Translations under genes and position numbers: made by a program
Shown: piece after piece, positions 32,597 to 40,838 of the stretch
Position numbering within the stretch: the first letter of the stretch is position 1
Layout: each line of letters starts with the position of its first letter
The notes under the pieces: model-generated
What the model saw: the letters and a program-made list of their open reading frames with translations, nothing else
Told to the model about the DNA's origin: nothing
Database searches by the model: none
Assembly: GCA_964550125.1 (NCBI GenBank)
Contig: CAZJWC010000003.1
Location: forward strand, 62,001-126,000
Length of the DNA: 64,000 bases
Reading direction: 5' to 3'
Source: CAZJWC01 sp964550125
Lineage (GTDB): Bacteria; Bacillota; Clostridia; Christensenellales; Borkfalkiaceae

Positions 32597-35161
32597 ATGA
32601 ATTATATGGACAGATTTACGGACAACCTTCAATGTGCAGTTAAAATTGCAAATGAAGGTGCCAAAAAATATGGTAGTAGTTATGTTGGTAGCGAACATAT
32701 TTTATACGGCTTACTTTCAGTTTCTGATTGTATTGCTTGCAAAATTTTAAAATTAGGCAATATTCGCTTAGATACCTACTTACCCGTATTTGTTAGAACA
32801 ATAGATAAAAATGTTAAGATACAAGGTTTAACCCCCCGAACAAAAAATATGTTTGAAAGAGCGATTGAGTTTTCTATGATAGATGCGTCAACAAACTCGT
32901 TAACAGGAACTGAACATATGCTTTTTGCAATCTTATCAGATGAAGATTGTTTAGCATATAAAATACTAAAAAGTATTGGGGCAGATATTCCATTTATTAG
33001 AAATAAGATTGAAAAATTGATTTTTGATGATGATGTACAAGAAAATGATGACGAAACTTTCTTTGACAATGCTTTTAAGAATTTTTCAGTATTTAAACTT
33101 AATCCTTCAGGCATGAATATGTCCTTTTCAGGAGATTCATTTTCAGGAGGAAACTTTGCTAATATGTCAAGTCCCAAACAAAACGGCTCATCAAAACAAA
33201 ATGAGATTTCAAATTTTGGTATTGACTTAACGCAAAGAGCAAGAGAAGGAAAACTAGACCCTGTAATAGGTAGAAAAAACGAGATAGACAAGATAATTCA
33301 AGTTTTATCAAGAAGGACTAAAAACAATCCTGTACTAATCGGTGAACCAGGTGTTGGTAAAAGTGCCGTAGTTGAAGGACTTGCACAAGCGATAGTAAAA
33401 GGTGAAGTACCTGACTTATTAAAGGACAAGGTTGTATTTGCACTTGACCTTGCAGGTATGCTTGCAGGAGCAAAGTATAGAGGAGATTTTGAAGAAAGAC
33501 TAAAAGATACTATTGAAGGAATACAAAGAAACGGAAACGTTATTCTATTTATTGACGAAATCCACAATATCGTTGGTGCAGGAAGCACTACCGAAGGCAA
33601 TATGGATGCAGCAAACATTTTGAAGCCTATGCTTGCTCGTGGAGAGTTGCAAACGATAGGTGCTACAACTATTGAGGAATATAGAAAGTATATTGAAAAG
33701 GACGCTGCACTTGAAAGAAGATTTACTCCCGTTATGGTTGACCAGCCCACTCCAGAGGAGGCGATTGCAATTTTACAAGGATTGCGTGATAAATACGAAG
33801 CACACCATAAAGTAACTATAACCGAGGAAGCGATTGAAGCCGCAGTTACTCTTTCGGATAGATATATTACTGATAGATATCTTCCTGACAAGGCGATTGA
33901 CCTTATTGACGAGGCAGCCTCAAGAGCAAGGTTGGACAGTTACAACGGTCCTGAAGGCTTGAAGGAGCTTGAAGAAAAAATCGACCGTTTGATTGTTGAA
34001 AAAAACAAGGCAGCAAAGCATGAAGATTATACAAAAGCTCAATCCTTACTTGCTGACATCAACAGATTGCGTGAAGAAGTAAACAAAGCAAAGGACGAGT
34101 GGCATAAAGAATCTAATAAAATCAATCCTGTTATTAGAACGGAAGAAGTTGCAAATATAGTTTCTAGTTGGACAGGTATTCCTGTAACAAGGATGACTGA
34201 GGCTGAAAGCGAAAGACTTATGCATCTTGAGGAAGAATTACACAAAAGAATTGTTGGTCAGGACGAGGCTGTTTCAGCCGTTTCAAAAGCAATTAGGCGT
34301 GCAAGAGCAGGCCTGAAAGAACCTAACAAACCAATCGGTTCATTTATATTTGTTGGTCCTTCGGGAGTTGGTAAAACAGACCTATGTAAAGCACTGGCTG
34401 AAGCAATGTTTGGCGATGAAAAACTGATGATAAGACTTGATATGAGTGAGTATATGGAAAAACACACCGTAAGCAAACTTATCGGTGCTCCTCCAGGATA
34501 TGTTGGATTTGACGAATCTCACGGACAACTTACTGAAAAGATTAGAAGCAAGCCTTATAGCGTTGTTTTGTTTGATGAAATTGAAAAGGCACACCCCGAT
34601 GTGTTTAATGTATTGCTTCAAATTATGGACGATGGAAGACTTACTGACAGTAAAGGTAGGGTTGTTAGTTTTAAAAATACGATAGTCATTATGACTTCAA
34701 ATGTTGGTGCTAATTCAGTTAAAAAGGTTTCTACTTTTGGCTTTGGTGATAAACAGAGTTCAAACGAATACGATATGATGAAAGATAACATTTTGGAATC
34801 TTTAAAAAAGGAGTTTAGACCTGAATTTTTAAACAGAGTTGACGATATTATCGTATTTAGCAAATTGAGTAAAAATGATATTGAAAATATTTGCGATAAA
34901 CTTGTTGTTAAGTTACAAGAGAGAGTATCGCAAAACAAAGATATTACTCTACAAATAGATAATGAAGCCAAGCAAAAACTTATTGATGAAGGGTATGATG
35001 ACGCTTATGGTGCTAGACCTTTAAAGAGAACTATTCAAAGAAGAATAGAAGATAGGCTTTCGGAGGAAATACTTTCAGGCAACATTAAAGACGGTCAAGT
35101 TGTAGTTGTAGGATTTAATGGTGGAGAATTTACTTTCAAAGCTGAGGACAAGAAAAAATAG
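32597..35161 (+). CDS. clpC: ClpC, AAA+ unfoldase of the ClpCP protease
   Basis: An 854-residue Hsp100 protein. Two Clp-N repeats occupy about 1-145, followed by a Ser/Gly/Asn-rich linker of about 50 residues. AAA-1 has Walker A GEPGVGKS, then comes the UVR-containing middle domain (about 420-480), and AAA-2 has Walker A GPSGVGKT and Walker B VVLFDEIEKAHPDV. A C-terminal D2-small domain ends the protein. It unfolds McsB-tagged substrates for ClpP, which is not in the window. It is the last gene of the operon and ends at a terminator. Confidence 0.97.
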   Translation: MNYMDRFTDNLQCAVKIANEGAKKYGSSYVGSEHILYGLLSVSDCIACKILKLGNIRLDTYLPVFVRTIDKNVKIQGLTPRTKNMFERAIEFSMIDASTNSLTGTEHMLFAILSDEDCLAYKILKSIGADIPFIRNKIEKLIFDDDVQENDDETFFDNAFKNFSVFKLNPSGMNMSFSGDSFSGGNFANMSSPKQNGSSKQNEISNFGIDLTQRAREGKLDPVIGRKNEIDKIIQVLSRRTKNNPVLIGEPGVGKSAVVEGLAQAIVKGEVPDLLKDKVVFALDLAGMLAGAKYRGDFEERLKDTIEGIQRNGNVILFIDEIHNIVGAGSTTEGNMDAANILKPMLARGELQTIGATTIEEYRKYIEKDAALERRFTPVMVDQPTPEEAIAILQGLRDKYEAHHKVTITEEAIEAAVTLSDRYITDRYLPDKAIDLIDEAASRARLDSYNGPEGLKELEEKIDRLIVEKNKAAKHEDYTKAQSLLADINRLREEVNKAKDEWHKESNKINPVIRTEEVANIVSSWTGIPVTRMTEAESERLMHLEEELHKRIVGQDEAVSAVSKAIRRARAGLKEPNKPIGSFIFVGPSGVGKTDLCKALAEAMFGDEKLMIRLDMSEYMEKHTVSKLIGAPPGYVGFDESHGQLTEKIRSKPYSVVLFDEIEKAHPDVFNVLLQIMDDGRLTDSKGRVVSFKNTIVIMTSNVGANSVKKVSTFGFGDKQSSNEYDMMKDNILESLKKEFRPEFLNRVDDIIVFSKLSKNDIENICDKLVVKLQERVSQNKDITLQIDNEAKQKLIDEGYDDAYGARPLKRTIQRRIEDRLSEEILSGNIKDGQVVVVGFNGGEFTFKAEDKKK

Positions 35162-35174
35162 ATAAATTATTATA

Positions 35175-35205
35175 AATAGGCATCTTGATAAGATGCCTAT
35201 TTTCA
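35175..35205 (+). terminator. Terminator of the ctsR-clpC operon
   Basis: AATAGGCATCTT pairs with AAGATGCCTATT around GAT (12-bp stem), followed by TTT. Confidence 0.85.
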
Positions 35206-35264
35206 CACTATGACAGAACAATGAAAAAATTTATACAAAAGTTCATTTAATTATCTTTATTTTT

Positions 35265-35287
35265 TAACATTTAATTGTTATTATATA
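35265..35287 (+). promoter_or_regulatory. Palindromic promoter region of sRNA copy A
   Basis: TAACATTTAATTGTTA (35265-35280) is a one-mismatch palindrome directly before TTATATA (35281-35287), the presumed -10 box. The same block precedes copy B, where the palindrome is perfect (46846-46861). Conservation beyond a promoter suggests a shared regulator. Confidence 0.6.
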
Positions 35288-35290
35288 CGT

Positions 35291-35395
35291 GTAGTTAAGG
35301 AACAAGAGTCCCTTGAGTTAAAAAATGCTCATCATTTTCCCCCTTATCATATATTGTTTTTGGCAGTAAGTTTTGCTTACTGCCATTACATTTTT
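35291..35395 (+). ncRNA. Candidate trans-acting sRNA, copy A
   Basis: A gene-free unit of about 105 nt between clpC and hpf. It consists of a 5' hairpin (35295-35316, TTAAGG against CCTTGA, loop with AGAG), then an unpaired body with a TTTTCCCCCTTAT stretch (35336-35347), then a 10-bp terminator hairpin TGGCAGTAAG/CTTACTGCCA (35361-35385) and TTACATTTTT. Positions 35321-35395 are identical over 75 nt to copy B on the other strand at 46732-46806. The 5' hairpins differ in sequence but keep pairing. C-rich single strands of this kind in Firmicutes sRNAs (RsaE/RoxS type) bind Shine-Dalgarno regions. Confidence 0.75.
35361..35395 (+). terminator. Terminator hairpin of sRNA copy A
   Basis: A 10-bp perfect stem with TTTTG loop followed by TTACATTTTT. 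It is identical in copy B. Confidence 0.8.
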
Positions 35396-35483
35396 AAAGG
35401 CCTTTACAAAAAGTAAATGTCTTTATTTTTTACGAATAGATTAATAGTGCACTTTTTATTGCTAGTTATTTTTTAAATGAATA

Positions 35484-35512
35484 TTGACATTAAGTTATAC
35501 CTATGATAAAAT
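35484..35512 (+). promoter_or_regulatory. Sigma-A promoter of hpf
   Basis: TTGACA (35484-35489), 17-nt spacer, TAAAAT (35507-35512). It gives a leader of about 98 nt. Confidence 0.85.
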
Positions 35513-35518
35513 AATATC

Positions 35519-35617
35519 AATAAAACTTAATAGTAGGAGGTGCATAGAAAACTAGATGAGTGAATATATACGGCTAAATGTCGTTTTATATATTATGCAA
35601 TGCAAGGAGGGAAAACT
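35519..35617 (+). promoter_or_regulatory. Structured 5' leader of hpf with two ribosome binding sites
   Basis: AGGAGGTG (35535) has no reading frame at a proper distance. A second site, AAGGAGGG (35604), serves hpf. GTGCATAG (35540-35547) can pair with CTATGCGT (35616-35623), which contains the hpf ATG. An AT-rich hairpin (about 35563-35595) lies between. It may regulate hpf translation; this is inferred only from pairing. Confidence 0.4.
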
Positions 35618-36151
35618 ATGCGTATAGAAATTGTTGAAAGAAATTGCAAGGCAAGCGACAAATTAAGGGAGGTACTTGAAAAAAAGGTATCAAGACTTGA
35701 CAAGTATTTTGACGATGAAGCACTTTGTAGAATTTGTTTGAAAGAGGAAAAATTAGGTAAGAAAATGGAAATTTCTATCTTCTACCACAGCGAAATTATT
35801 AGAGCTGAAGTAATTGACGAGGAATTTTATAACGACATCGACTTGATTTTACCTAAAATTGAAAAACAAATTTATAGACATAAATCAAAGATTTCATCAA
35901 AGCTTAAAAAAGATGCTTTCCAAGAAAAACAATTATTTGCATTTGGTGAGGAGGATTTAAAGGAAAACAAACTTGTAAAAACAAAGAACTTTGAAATGCT
36001 ACCTATGTCAGTTAATGAGGCCATTGAACAACTTGACTTGTTAGGACATAATTTCTTTGTATTTTTAGATAAACAAAGTGATGATATTAGAGTTATCTAT
36101 CGTAGAGATAGTGGTGATATCGGTATGATTGTTCCACTAATCGCTAAATAA
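35618..36151 (+). CDS. hpf: Long-form ribosome hibernation promoting factor
   Basis: A 177-residue protein with an N-terminal RaiA/YfiA domain (about 1-100, MRIEIVERNCKASDKLRE) that sits in the decoding channel of idle ribosomes. A C-terminal dimerisation domain (about 118-177, KNFEMLPMSVNEAIEQLDL, then NFFVFLDKQSDDIRVIYRR) joins two 70S into 100S particles. ATG 35618 is 6 nt after AAGGAGGG. It has its own promoter and sits just downstream of sRNA copy A. Confidence 0.95.
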   Translation: MRIEIVERNCKASDKLREVLEKKVSRLDKYFDDEALCRICLKEEKLGKKMEISIFYHSEIIRAEVIDEEFYNDIDLILPKIEKQIYRHKSKISSKLKKDAFQEKQLFAFGEEDLKENKLVKTKNFEMLPMSVNEAIEQLDLLGHNFFVFLDKQSDDIRVIYRRDSGDIGMIVPLIAK

Positions 36152-36163
36152 ATTGAAAATGAA

Positions 36164-36195
36164 AACGGACTGCTAAGCAGTCCGTTATTTTTTAT
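36164..36195. terminator. Bidirectional terminator between hpf and the RsmF-like gene
   Basis: AACGGACTGC pairs with GCAGTCCGTT around TAA, followed by a T-rich stretch. It shares the AACGGACT stem with the terminators at 10903 and 47915. Confidence 0.88.
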
Positions 36196-37541
36196 TTTAC
36201 TAATCGTAGGGCTTTAGGGTAATGGTTTTTTACAACTCCGTTAAACTCATTATAAGTATTTCCTGATACTTTACCTAGGCCCATTGAAAATCCGTCTACA
36301 CATACTAGGCACCAACCATTTTGACATCTACTCTCCATTACCTCGCCTTTTAAGTACTTTTCAATCTCAATGGTATTATAATTTGAAACATTTTTGCACT
36401 CACAAGGTTTTAAGATAGTTGCAAGGTTGTGCGATGGCTCAAATCTACCATTGACAAGTTCGCCAAGTTTTACCCCTGCTCTTATCAAATGTAAATCTCT
36501 AAACTCAAACATATCTTGAGGCAAAGAGTATAACACTCCGTTTGACTGATATATATTTAAATCGGGTTTTGTAATGAAAAACTTATCGGCAAACTCCTCA
36601 AAAAGTTTATTAGCCGTCCTGTCTGTTCTAAAGAAAAATTCTTTTACAGCACTTCCCTGTTCAACTTCATCTGTTTTAGTTAAAAGGGCTAAAAAGTGTC
36701 CTTCTCCCTCAATTTTATGAGGATAGAGTTTCGCCATACCAATGTCAAAATATTTCCATCCCTTAAAAGTAGGCAATTTGCAAAGTTGAAAGTTTTTGTT
36801 TTCTTGCAAGAATTTTTCAATCAACATTTCATCTTCCTCTTTTGCAAAAGTACAAGTTGAGTAGACTATTTTTCCACCAACCTTTAACATTTTTGAAGCG
36901 TCATTTAAAATTTTAAGTTGTCTTTCAGCACAAAGTTTTACATTTTCAATCGACCAGTTGTCTATTGCCTCCCTTTCTTTTTTGAACATACCCTCGCCAG
37001 AACAGGGAGCATCAACTAGAATTTTATCAAAATAGGAGGGGAATTTATTTGCCAAAATATGAGTTTCCTCATTTAAAACAACTGCATTTTTAATACCCAT
37101 ACGCTCAACATTTTCTTGCAATATCTTTGCACGTTTGGAAACTTTTTCATTTAAGACAAGTAGCCCAGTTCCTTGCAAAAATTGTGCAAGATAAGTACCC
37201 TTACCACCAGGAGCAGAGCATAAATCAAGCACCCTCTCACCTTTATTAACGTTCAATAGGGGGACAGCAGACATTGCAGACACTTCCTGTGAATAGTATA
37301 ATCCTGCAAAATGGTAAGGGTGTCTGCCTATTTTTTCTTCGTCCACGTAAAAACCCTCCTCACTCCAAGGAACACTCCTTAAAGCAAACGGTGAGATTTT
37401 TTTAAACTCGTCAATGGAAATTTTTAACGTATTTACACGCAAACCTTTTGCAACTTGTTTTTCATATGAAGAAATGAAGGAATCAAATTCATCCTTCATA
37501 TCATTTTTCATTATTTCTAAAAATTGTTTAGGTAATACCAT
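36192..37541 (-). CDS. RsmF-like (NOL1/NOP2/sun) rRNA m5C methyltransferase
   Basis: A 449-residue SAM-dependent enzyme. A short PUA-less N-terminal region leads into the Rossmann core with LDLCSAPGGKGTYLAQF (SAM motif), VDAPCSGEGMF (catalytic-loop Cys) and VYSTCTFAKEEDE (second Cys, nucleophile). The C-terminal 150 residues match the RsmF-type RNA-binding extension (LIRAGVKLGELVNGRFEPSH). It probably methylates a cytosine in 16S rRNA. It overlaps the exonuclease gene upstream by 14 nt. Confidence 0.92.
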   Translation of the reverse strand: MVLPKQFLEIMKNDMKDEFDSFISSYEKQVAKGLRVNTLKISIDEFKKISPFALRSVPWSEEGFYVDEEKIGRHPYHFAGLYYSQEVSAMSAVPLLNVNKGERVLDLCSAPGGKGTYLAQFLQGTGLLVLNEKVSKRAKILQENVERMGIKNAVVLNEETHILANKFPSYFDKILVDAPCSGEGMFKKEREAIDNWSIENVKLCAERQLKILNDASKMLKVGGKIVYSTCTFAKEEDEMLIEKFLQENKNFQLCKLPTFKGWKYFDIGMAKLYPHKIEGEGHFLALLTKTDEVEQGSAVKEFFFRTDRTANKLFEEFADKFFITKPDLNIYQSNGVLYSLPQDMFEFRDLHLIRAGVKLGELVNGRFEPSHNLATILKPCECKNVSNYNTIEIEKYLKGEVMESRCQNGWCLVCVDGFSMGLGKVSGNTYNEFNGVVKNHYPKALRLVK

Positions 37542-38502
37542 CTTTTTTACCCATACTATAAATTTCTTGTTTAGTTAAAATTTCCAATTCACCAAGTTCC
37601 TTCTTCTTTAAAGCATTTTCATATCTTTGACTGGTGTCGTTATCGCAAGGAACATATACATTTGCCATATCTATTTTAGTTGAATACCTTCCTCCATTGA
37701 GAAATATGAACTTTAATAGTGATTTAATATCTTCGTCATCAACTTCAAGTGCTTTCGAAAATATAAAAGTTTTTCCCCAAAAAACGCCCTCTCTTTGTTT
37801 ACGACTGCGTAATGCATATCTCACAAAACCAGCCTTTTGTTTTGCGTGGATTCTCTTTATATTTGCCTTTTCCTCATTATACTCAACATACTTTTTAGAC
37901 ATACAAGGAGTTACTGAAATACAATCAATTTTACCTGCGTAAATTTGGTGTTTTTCAATAAATTCTTTTAAAGTACACCCCTCTCTTGCACAAAGTTCCT
38001 GTGCTATTCTCATAGTTAAAAAAGCATCATCAACAGCCTTATGTGCAACAAACTCAATATTCAACTCATTGTTTATAGTTTCAAGGCCATATTGACGAGA
38101 AAAATCGCCTATATTGTCCATATACATAACTTGAGTATCATAAAATGAAAACTCCAAAGGAACTAACTTATATCTTTGAACCTCTAATCGAAGATAGTTT
38201 ACATCGTTTAAAACGGAGTGTCCAAACACTAAGCAATCTTCTCTTTCAAGCATATTTTTAATATTATCATAAACGGCGGGAAACATAGGGTATTGTTTAA
38301 AAGTTTCATACTCATAAGGTAAAACAAGTCCCTTCTTGTTTCCTCTATCCATCAAATGAAATGAACCGTTAGGATTTATCAGTATATCCTTTTTTTCAAT
38401 AATATTTAGTTGTTCATCGGTACGGACATATCCAAACACACAAATTTTTGCAACATTTTTATATACACACGCACACTCGATATCAAAAAATAAATATTCC
38501 AT
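37528..38502 (-). CDS. DEDDh 3'-5' exonuclease with C-terminal BRCT-like domain
   Basis: A 324-residue DnaQ-like exonuclease. Exo I is FFDIECACV (5-13, Asp7/Glu9), Exo II is VFGHSVLNDVNYLR (Asp at about 100), and Exo III is HKAVDDAFLTMRI (His/Asp at about 153-158). After a basic helical linker, residues about 240-295 (GKTFIFSKALEVDDEDIK, then FLNGGRYSTKI) resemble a BRCT domain, as in some PolC-epsilon-like stand-alone exonucleases. The ATG at 38502 has no Shine-Dalgarno sequence, and a TATAAT box ends 8 nt upstream, so the mRNA is probably leaderless. Confidence 0.85.
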   Translation of the reverse strand: MEYLFFDIECACVYKNVAKICVFGYVRTDEQLNIIEKKDILINPNGSFHLMDRGNKKGLVLPYEYETFKQYPMFPAVYDNIKNMLEREDCLVFGHSVLNDVNYLRLEVQRYKLVPLEFSFYDTQVMYMDNIGDFSRQYGLETINNELNIEFVAHKAVDDAFLTMRIAQELCAREGCTLKEFIEKHQIYAGKIDCISVTPCMSKKYVEYNEEKANIKRIHAKQKAGFVRYALRSRKQREGVFWGKTFIFSKALEVDDEDIKSLLKFIFLNGGRYSTKIDMANVYVPCDNDTSQRYENALKKKELGELEILTKQEIYSMGKKDGIT

Positions 38503-38509
38503 ATATCAA

Positions 38510-38537
38510 ATTATATCACAAACAAGAGATTTTTCAA
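38510..38537 (-). promoter_or_regulatory. Promoter giving a leaderless exonuclease mRNA
   Basis: Minus-strand TTGAAA (38537-38532), 16-nt spacer, TATAAT (38515-38510), then 7 nt to the ATG at 38502. No ribosome binding site is present. Confidence 0.75.
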
Positions 38538-38597
38538 TGAATTTTATACGCATTGACAAACAAAATTTAGTAAATATTATATTTATGCTTTATTGAC

Positions 38598-38626
38598 TTG
38601 CTAAAAAGATTAAAAAAATATACAAT
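38598..38626 (+). promoter_or_regulatory. Promoter giving a leaderless DUF1461-gene mRNA
   Basis: TTGCTA (38598-38603), 17-nt spacer, TACAAT (38621-38626), then 6 nt to the ATG at 38633. It diverges from the leaderless exonuclease promoter in the same 130-bp interval. Confidence 0.72.
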
Positions 38627-38632
38627 TACGGT

Positions 38633-39349
38633 ATGACAAATAAAGAAATTCATACACAAAAAAATTATCGTATTCTAAAAATAATACTTTCCATTGTTAT
38701 TGCAATCTCTCTTTTATGGACGACAGTTTTTTTATCGTTAGTTATTATAAGTAGCAACATCAATTCGTATACTGCAACATATGATAGTAAAAATACTATT
38801 GAAACTTTAAACACGGATAGTGAAAGTTTAAAAAATTTCGCCCAAAACATAATTGACTACCTTTACAACGGAAAAGAGGATTTACAACAAATAGGCTATG
38901 TCTATGGTGAAGAACAAGAATTATACACTAAAAACGAACTATTACATATGGAGGACGTTAAAAAAATAATAGAAGGTTTTTTCTACTCTAGTATAATAAT
39001 GTTGGCACTACTTTTAGCCTGCTCTGTTACAATGTTTGTTTTAGGAGATAAAATGCAAAATAAATTGGGTTGTCTTGTCCATTGTTTACTTGGAGTGCTT
39101 GGAGCATTACTAATTTTGGTTATAATAATTGCTCTCAACTTCAACTCTGCATTTATCGTGTTCCATAAAATATTTTTTCCACAAGGTAACTGGTCTTTCC
39201 CTTCTCACTGTGTACTTGTTAACCTAATTGAAGAACAAATGCTTTGCGAGTTCGCCTTCCAAATTTGTTTTCTATCAATTTACATTATTGGTTCAATTTT
39301 ACTTATATGTAAATTTATAAAAAAAGAAAGTCTAAAAAATAACGGATAG
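38633..39349 (+). CDS. DUF1461-family integral membrane protein
   Basis: A 238-residue protein with four transmembrane helices (about 14-38, 113-135, 143-168, 205-230) and an extracytoplasmic loop between the first two. The segments ELLHMEDVKKIIEGF and FHKIFFPQGNWSF match the TIGR01906/DUF1461 family of Gram-positive membrane proteins of unknown function. There is no Shine-Dalgarno sequence; the -10 box lies 6 nt before ATG, so the transcript is probably leaderless. It is monocistronic. Confidence 0.82.
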   Translation: MTNKEIHTQKNYRILKIILSIVIAISLLWTTVFLSLVIISSNINSYTATYDSKNTIETLNTDSESLKNFAQNIIDYLYNGKEDLQQIGYVYGEEQELYTKNELLHMEDVKKIIEGFFYSSIIMLALLLACSVTMFVLGDKMQNKLGCLVHCLLGVLGALLILVIIIALNFNSAFIVFHKIFFPQGNWSFPSHCVLVNLIEEQMLCEFAFQICFLSIYIIGSILLICKFIKKESLKNNG

Positions 39350-39434
39350 CATAAATACTACCCGATATTTTTTTATATCAATCTCACTAATACATATTTT
39401 TACATAATTATATAAAAAATTTATGAAATTTTTA

Positions 39435-40004
39435 TTAAATTATAATAGGTTGAATTTGTTCATTTTTTTCTACCATAACAATCGTTTCATAAAGTTTTGA
39501 AAAATCTGCTACAAGTGATTTGGGTTTTTTAACTGCGTCATCTTGTTTAAAGGGTACAAAAAAATAATTTTTTGAATTTATTAGTTGTGCAATATTTTGC
39601 AGACTAAAACCTAATCCGTCATTTGTTGACACTGCAATGACGACAGGCTTATTATTCCTAACATGTGCCTTTGCCGTCATTAAAACAGGTGTATCTGTTA
39701 TTCCGTTTGCAAGTTTTGAAAGTGTGTTACCCGTGCAAGGTGCAACAACTAATAGGTCAATCATCTTTTTTGGTCCTAACGGTTCTGCCTCAACAATCGT
39801 TGTTATCGGCTCGTTTGAAGTTATACTCTTTACTTTCTCATAAAAAGCTTTTGCCGTACCAAATCTTGTATCCATACTGTGAACAGAGTTTGAAAAAATC
39901 GGCAATATGTTAAAGCCTTTATCGGTTAAGTTTTTCAATTCAATAAGTATCTTATCGTGATTACAAAATGAGCCTGTAATCGCAAATCCTACGTTCCTAA
40001 ACAT
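39435..40004 (-). CDS. dpaB: Dipicolinate synthase subunit B
   Basis: A 189-residue flavoprotein of the UbiX/Dfp fold (VGFAITGSFCNHDK; VVAPCTGNTLSKLANGITD) that acts with DpaA to make dipicolinic acid, the spore-core calcium chelator. The start overlaps dpaA by 8 nt. The ribosome binding site is a GGGGGAAAA stretch (40018-40010 on the minus strand), which is exactly complementary to nine bases of the C-rich body of the paired sRNAs. Confidence 0.95.
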   Translation of the reverse strand: MFRNVGFAITGSFCNHDKILIELKNLTDKGFNILPIFSNSVHSMDTRFGTAKAFYEKVKSITSNEPITTIVEAEPLGPKKMIDLLVVAPCTGNTLSKLANGITDTPVLMTAKAHVRNNKPVVIAVSTNDGLGFSLQNIAQLINSKNYFFVPFKQDDAVKKPKSLVADFSKLYETIVMVEKNEQIQPIII

Positions 40005-40752
40005 ACTTGTTTTCCCCCATTATACTCTCGTACATAAGTTTTCCTGCACTTTCTATTGAAAATTTACTCGGTAATGCAGGTGCTAAAAGATATTTAAAGT
40101 GCGTTGCCATACTTTTATCTAAACAGTTTACTGAAGCCGTTTCAATAAAAAGGGTATCTCTATTTATCTTATTTGCGACATTATCGGTTATAATTGTTGC
40201 AGGTATTGTGTTGATTATTACATCAAAATTTTTAATATCTTTTAAAAAAGAATACTTAAAATATGTATTTTTTGTGTATATGTTTGTTGACGGAAATTTT
40301 ATAGGATTGAAATTTGCAACACTAAAATTTAAACCTAACTTCCCAAACAACACTGCTAATGAAAGTGCAATCCTTCCACCACCTAAAATTAAAAGGTTAT
40401 TTTGATAGATTGAACGGGGAGTATTTTCTATAATTAAAGGCAAAACCCCTTCTGCCGTAAGCATAGCATTTTTTATTGCAAAAACTTCGTCAGTCATAAA
40501 ATTGCAATGTTTTATTCTTTTTTGCTTTAATATATCTATAAACCTATCCTCAATTTTTCCTGAATACAGAGTTATCTCATCAGGTAAAGATAGAATTTCT
40601 TTATCTGTTAATTTTTTCGCTGGAGAAAAAACATAACAATCTCCATTTTCCCCCTTTGTTTTCCAATCATACTCTCCCACATTATATTTTCTTTGCAAAA
40701 GCCCTTTTACAACCTCGCATCTCTTATCACTTAAATCAATATAGTAAACCAC
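39997..40752 (-). CDS. dpaA: Dipicolinate synthase subunit A
   Basis: A 251-residue NAD(P)-binding protein: an N-terminal Rossmann-like region, then NNLLILGGGRIALSLAVLFG (dinucleotide loop) and NFDVIINTIPA. It converts the dihydrodipicolinate-pathway intermediate to dipicolinate in the mother cell. GTG 40752 is chosen because AGGAGG lies 8 nt upstream; the longer frame begins in the divergent promoter. A sigma-K-like promoter (40773-40799) fits the mother-cell control known for spoVF in Bacillus subtilis. The genes stand apart from dap/asd genes here. Confidence 0.93.
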   Translation of the reverse strand: MVYYIDLSDKRCEVVKGLLQRKYNVGEYDWKTKGENGDCYVFSPAKKLTDKEILSLPDEITLYSGKIEDRFIDILKQKRIKHCNFMTDEVFAIKNAMLTAEGVLPLIIENTPRSIYQNNLLILGGGRIALSLAVLFGKLGLNFSVANFNPIKFPSTNIYTKNTYFKYSFLKDIKNFDVIINTIPATIITDNVANKINRDTLFIETASVNCLDKSMATHFKYLLAPALPSKFSIESAGKLMYESIMGENKYV

Positions 40753-40772
40753 TTGCAAACCTCCTATATAAA

Positions 40773-40799
40773 ATAATATGCTTAAAAAAACTTTAATGT
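40773..40799 (-). promoter_or_regulatory. Sigma-K-like promoter of dpaAB
   Basis: Minus strand: AC (40799-40798), 17-nt spacer, CATATTAT (40780-40773). It matches the sigma-K pattern AC-N16/17-CATANNNTA except for the final A. The same arrangement precedes the Cys-rich gene at 53782. Confidence 0.65.
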
Positions 40800-40802
40800 G
40801 CT

Positions 40803-40832
40803 TTGTCAAAAATTCTTCCATTGTAATATATT
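40803..40832 (+). promoter_or_regulatory. Promoter giving a leaderless ATPase mRNA
   Basis: TTGTCA (40803-40808), 18-nt spacer, TATATT (40827-40832), then 6 nt to the ATG at 40839. No ribosome binding site. It is divergent from dpaA. Confidence 0.65.
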
Positions 40833-40838
40833 TTTACT

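Noticed and set aside
35556..35627. 23-codon upstream frame overlapping the hpf start
   Set aside because: The nearest ribosome binding site is 15 nt away, and no family or composition supports translation.
38510..38515. Shine-Dalgarno use for the exonuclease gene
   Set aside because: No purine-rich site lies between the TATAAT box and the ATG; only 7 nt separate them.
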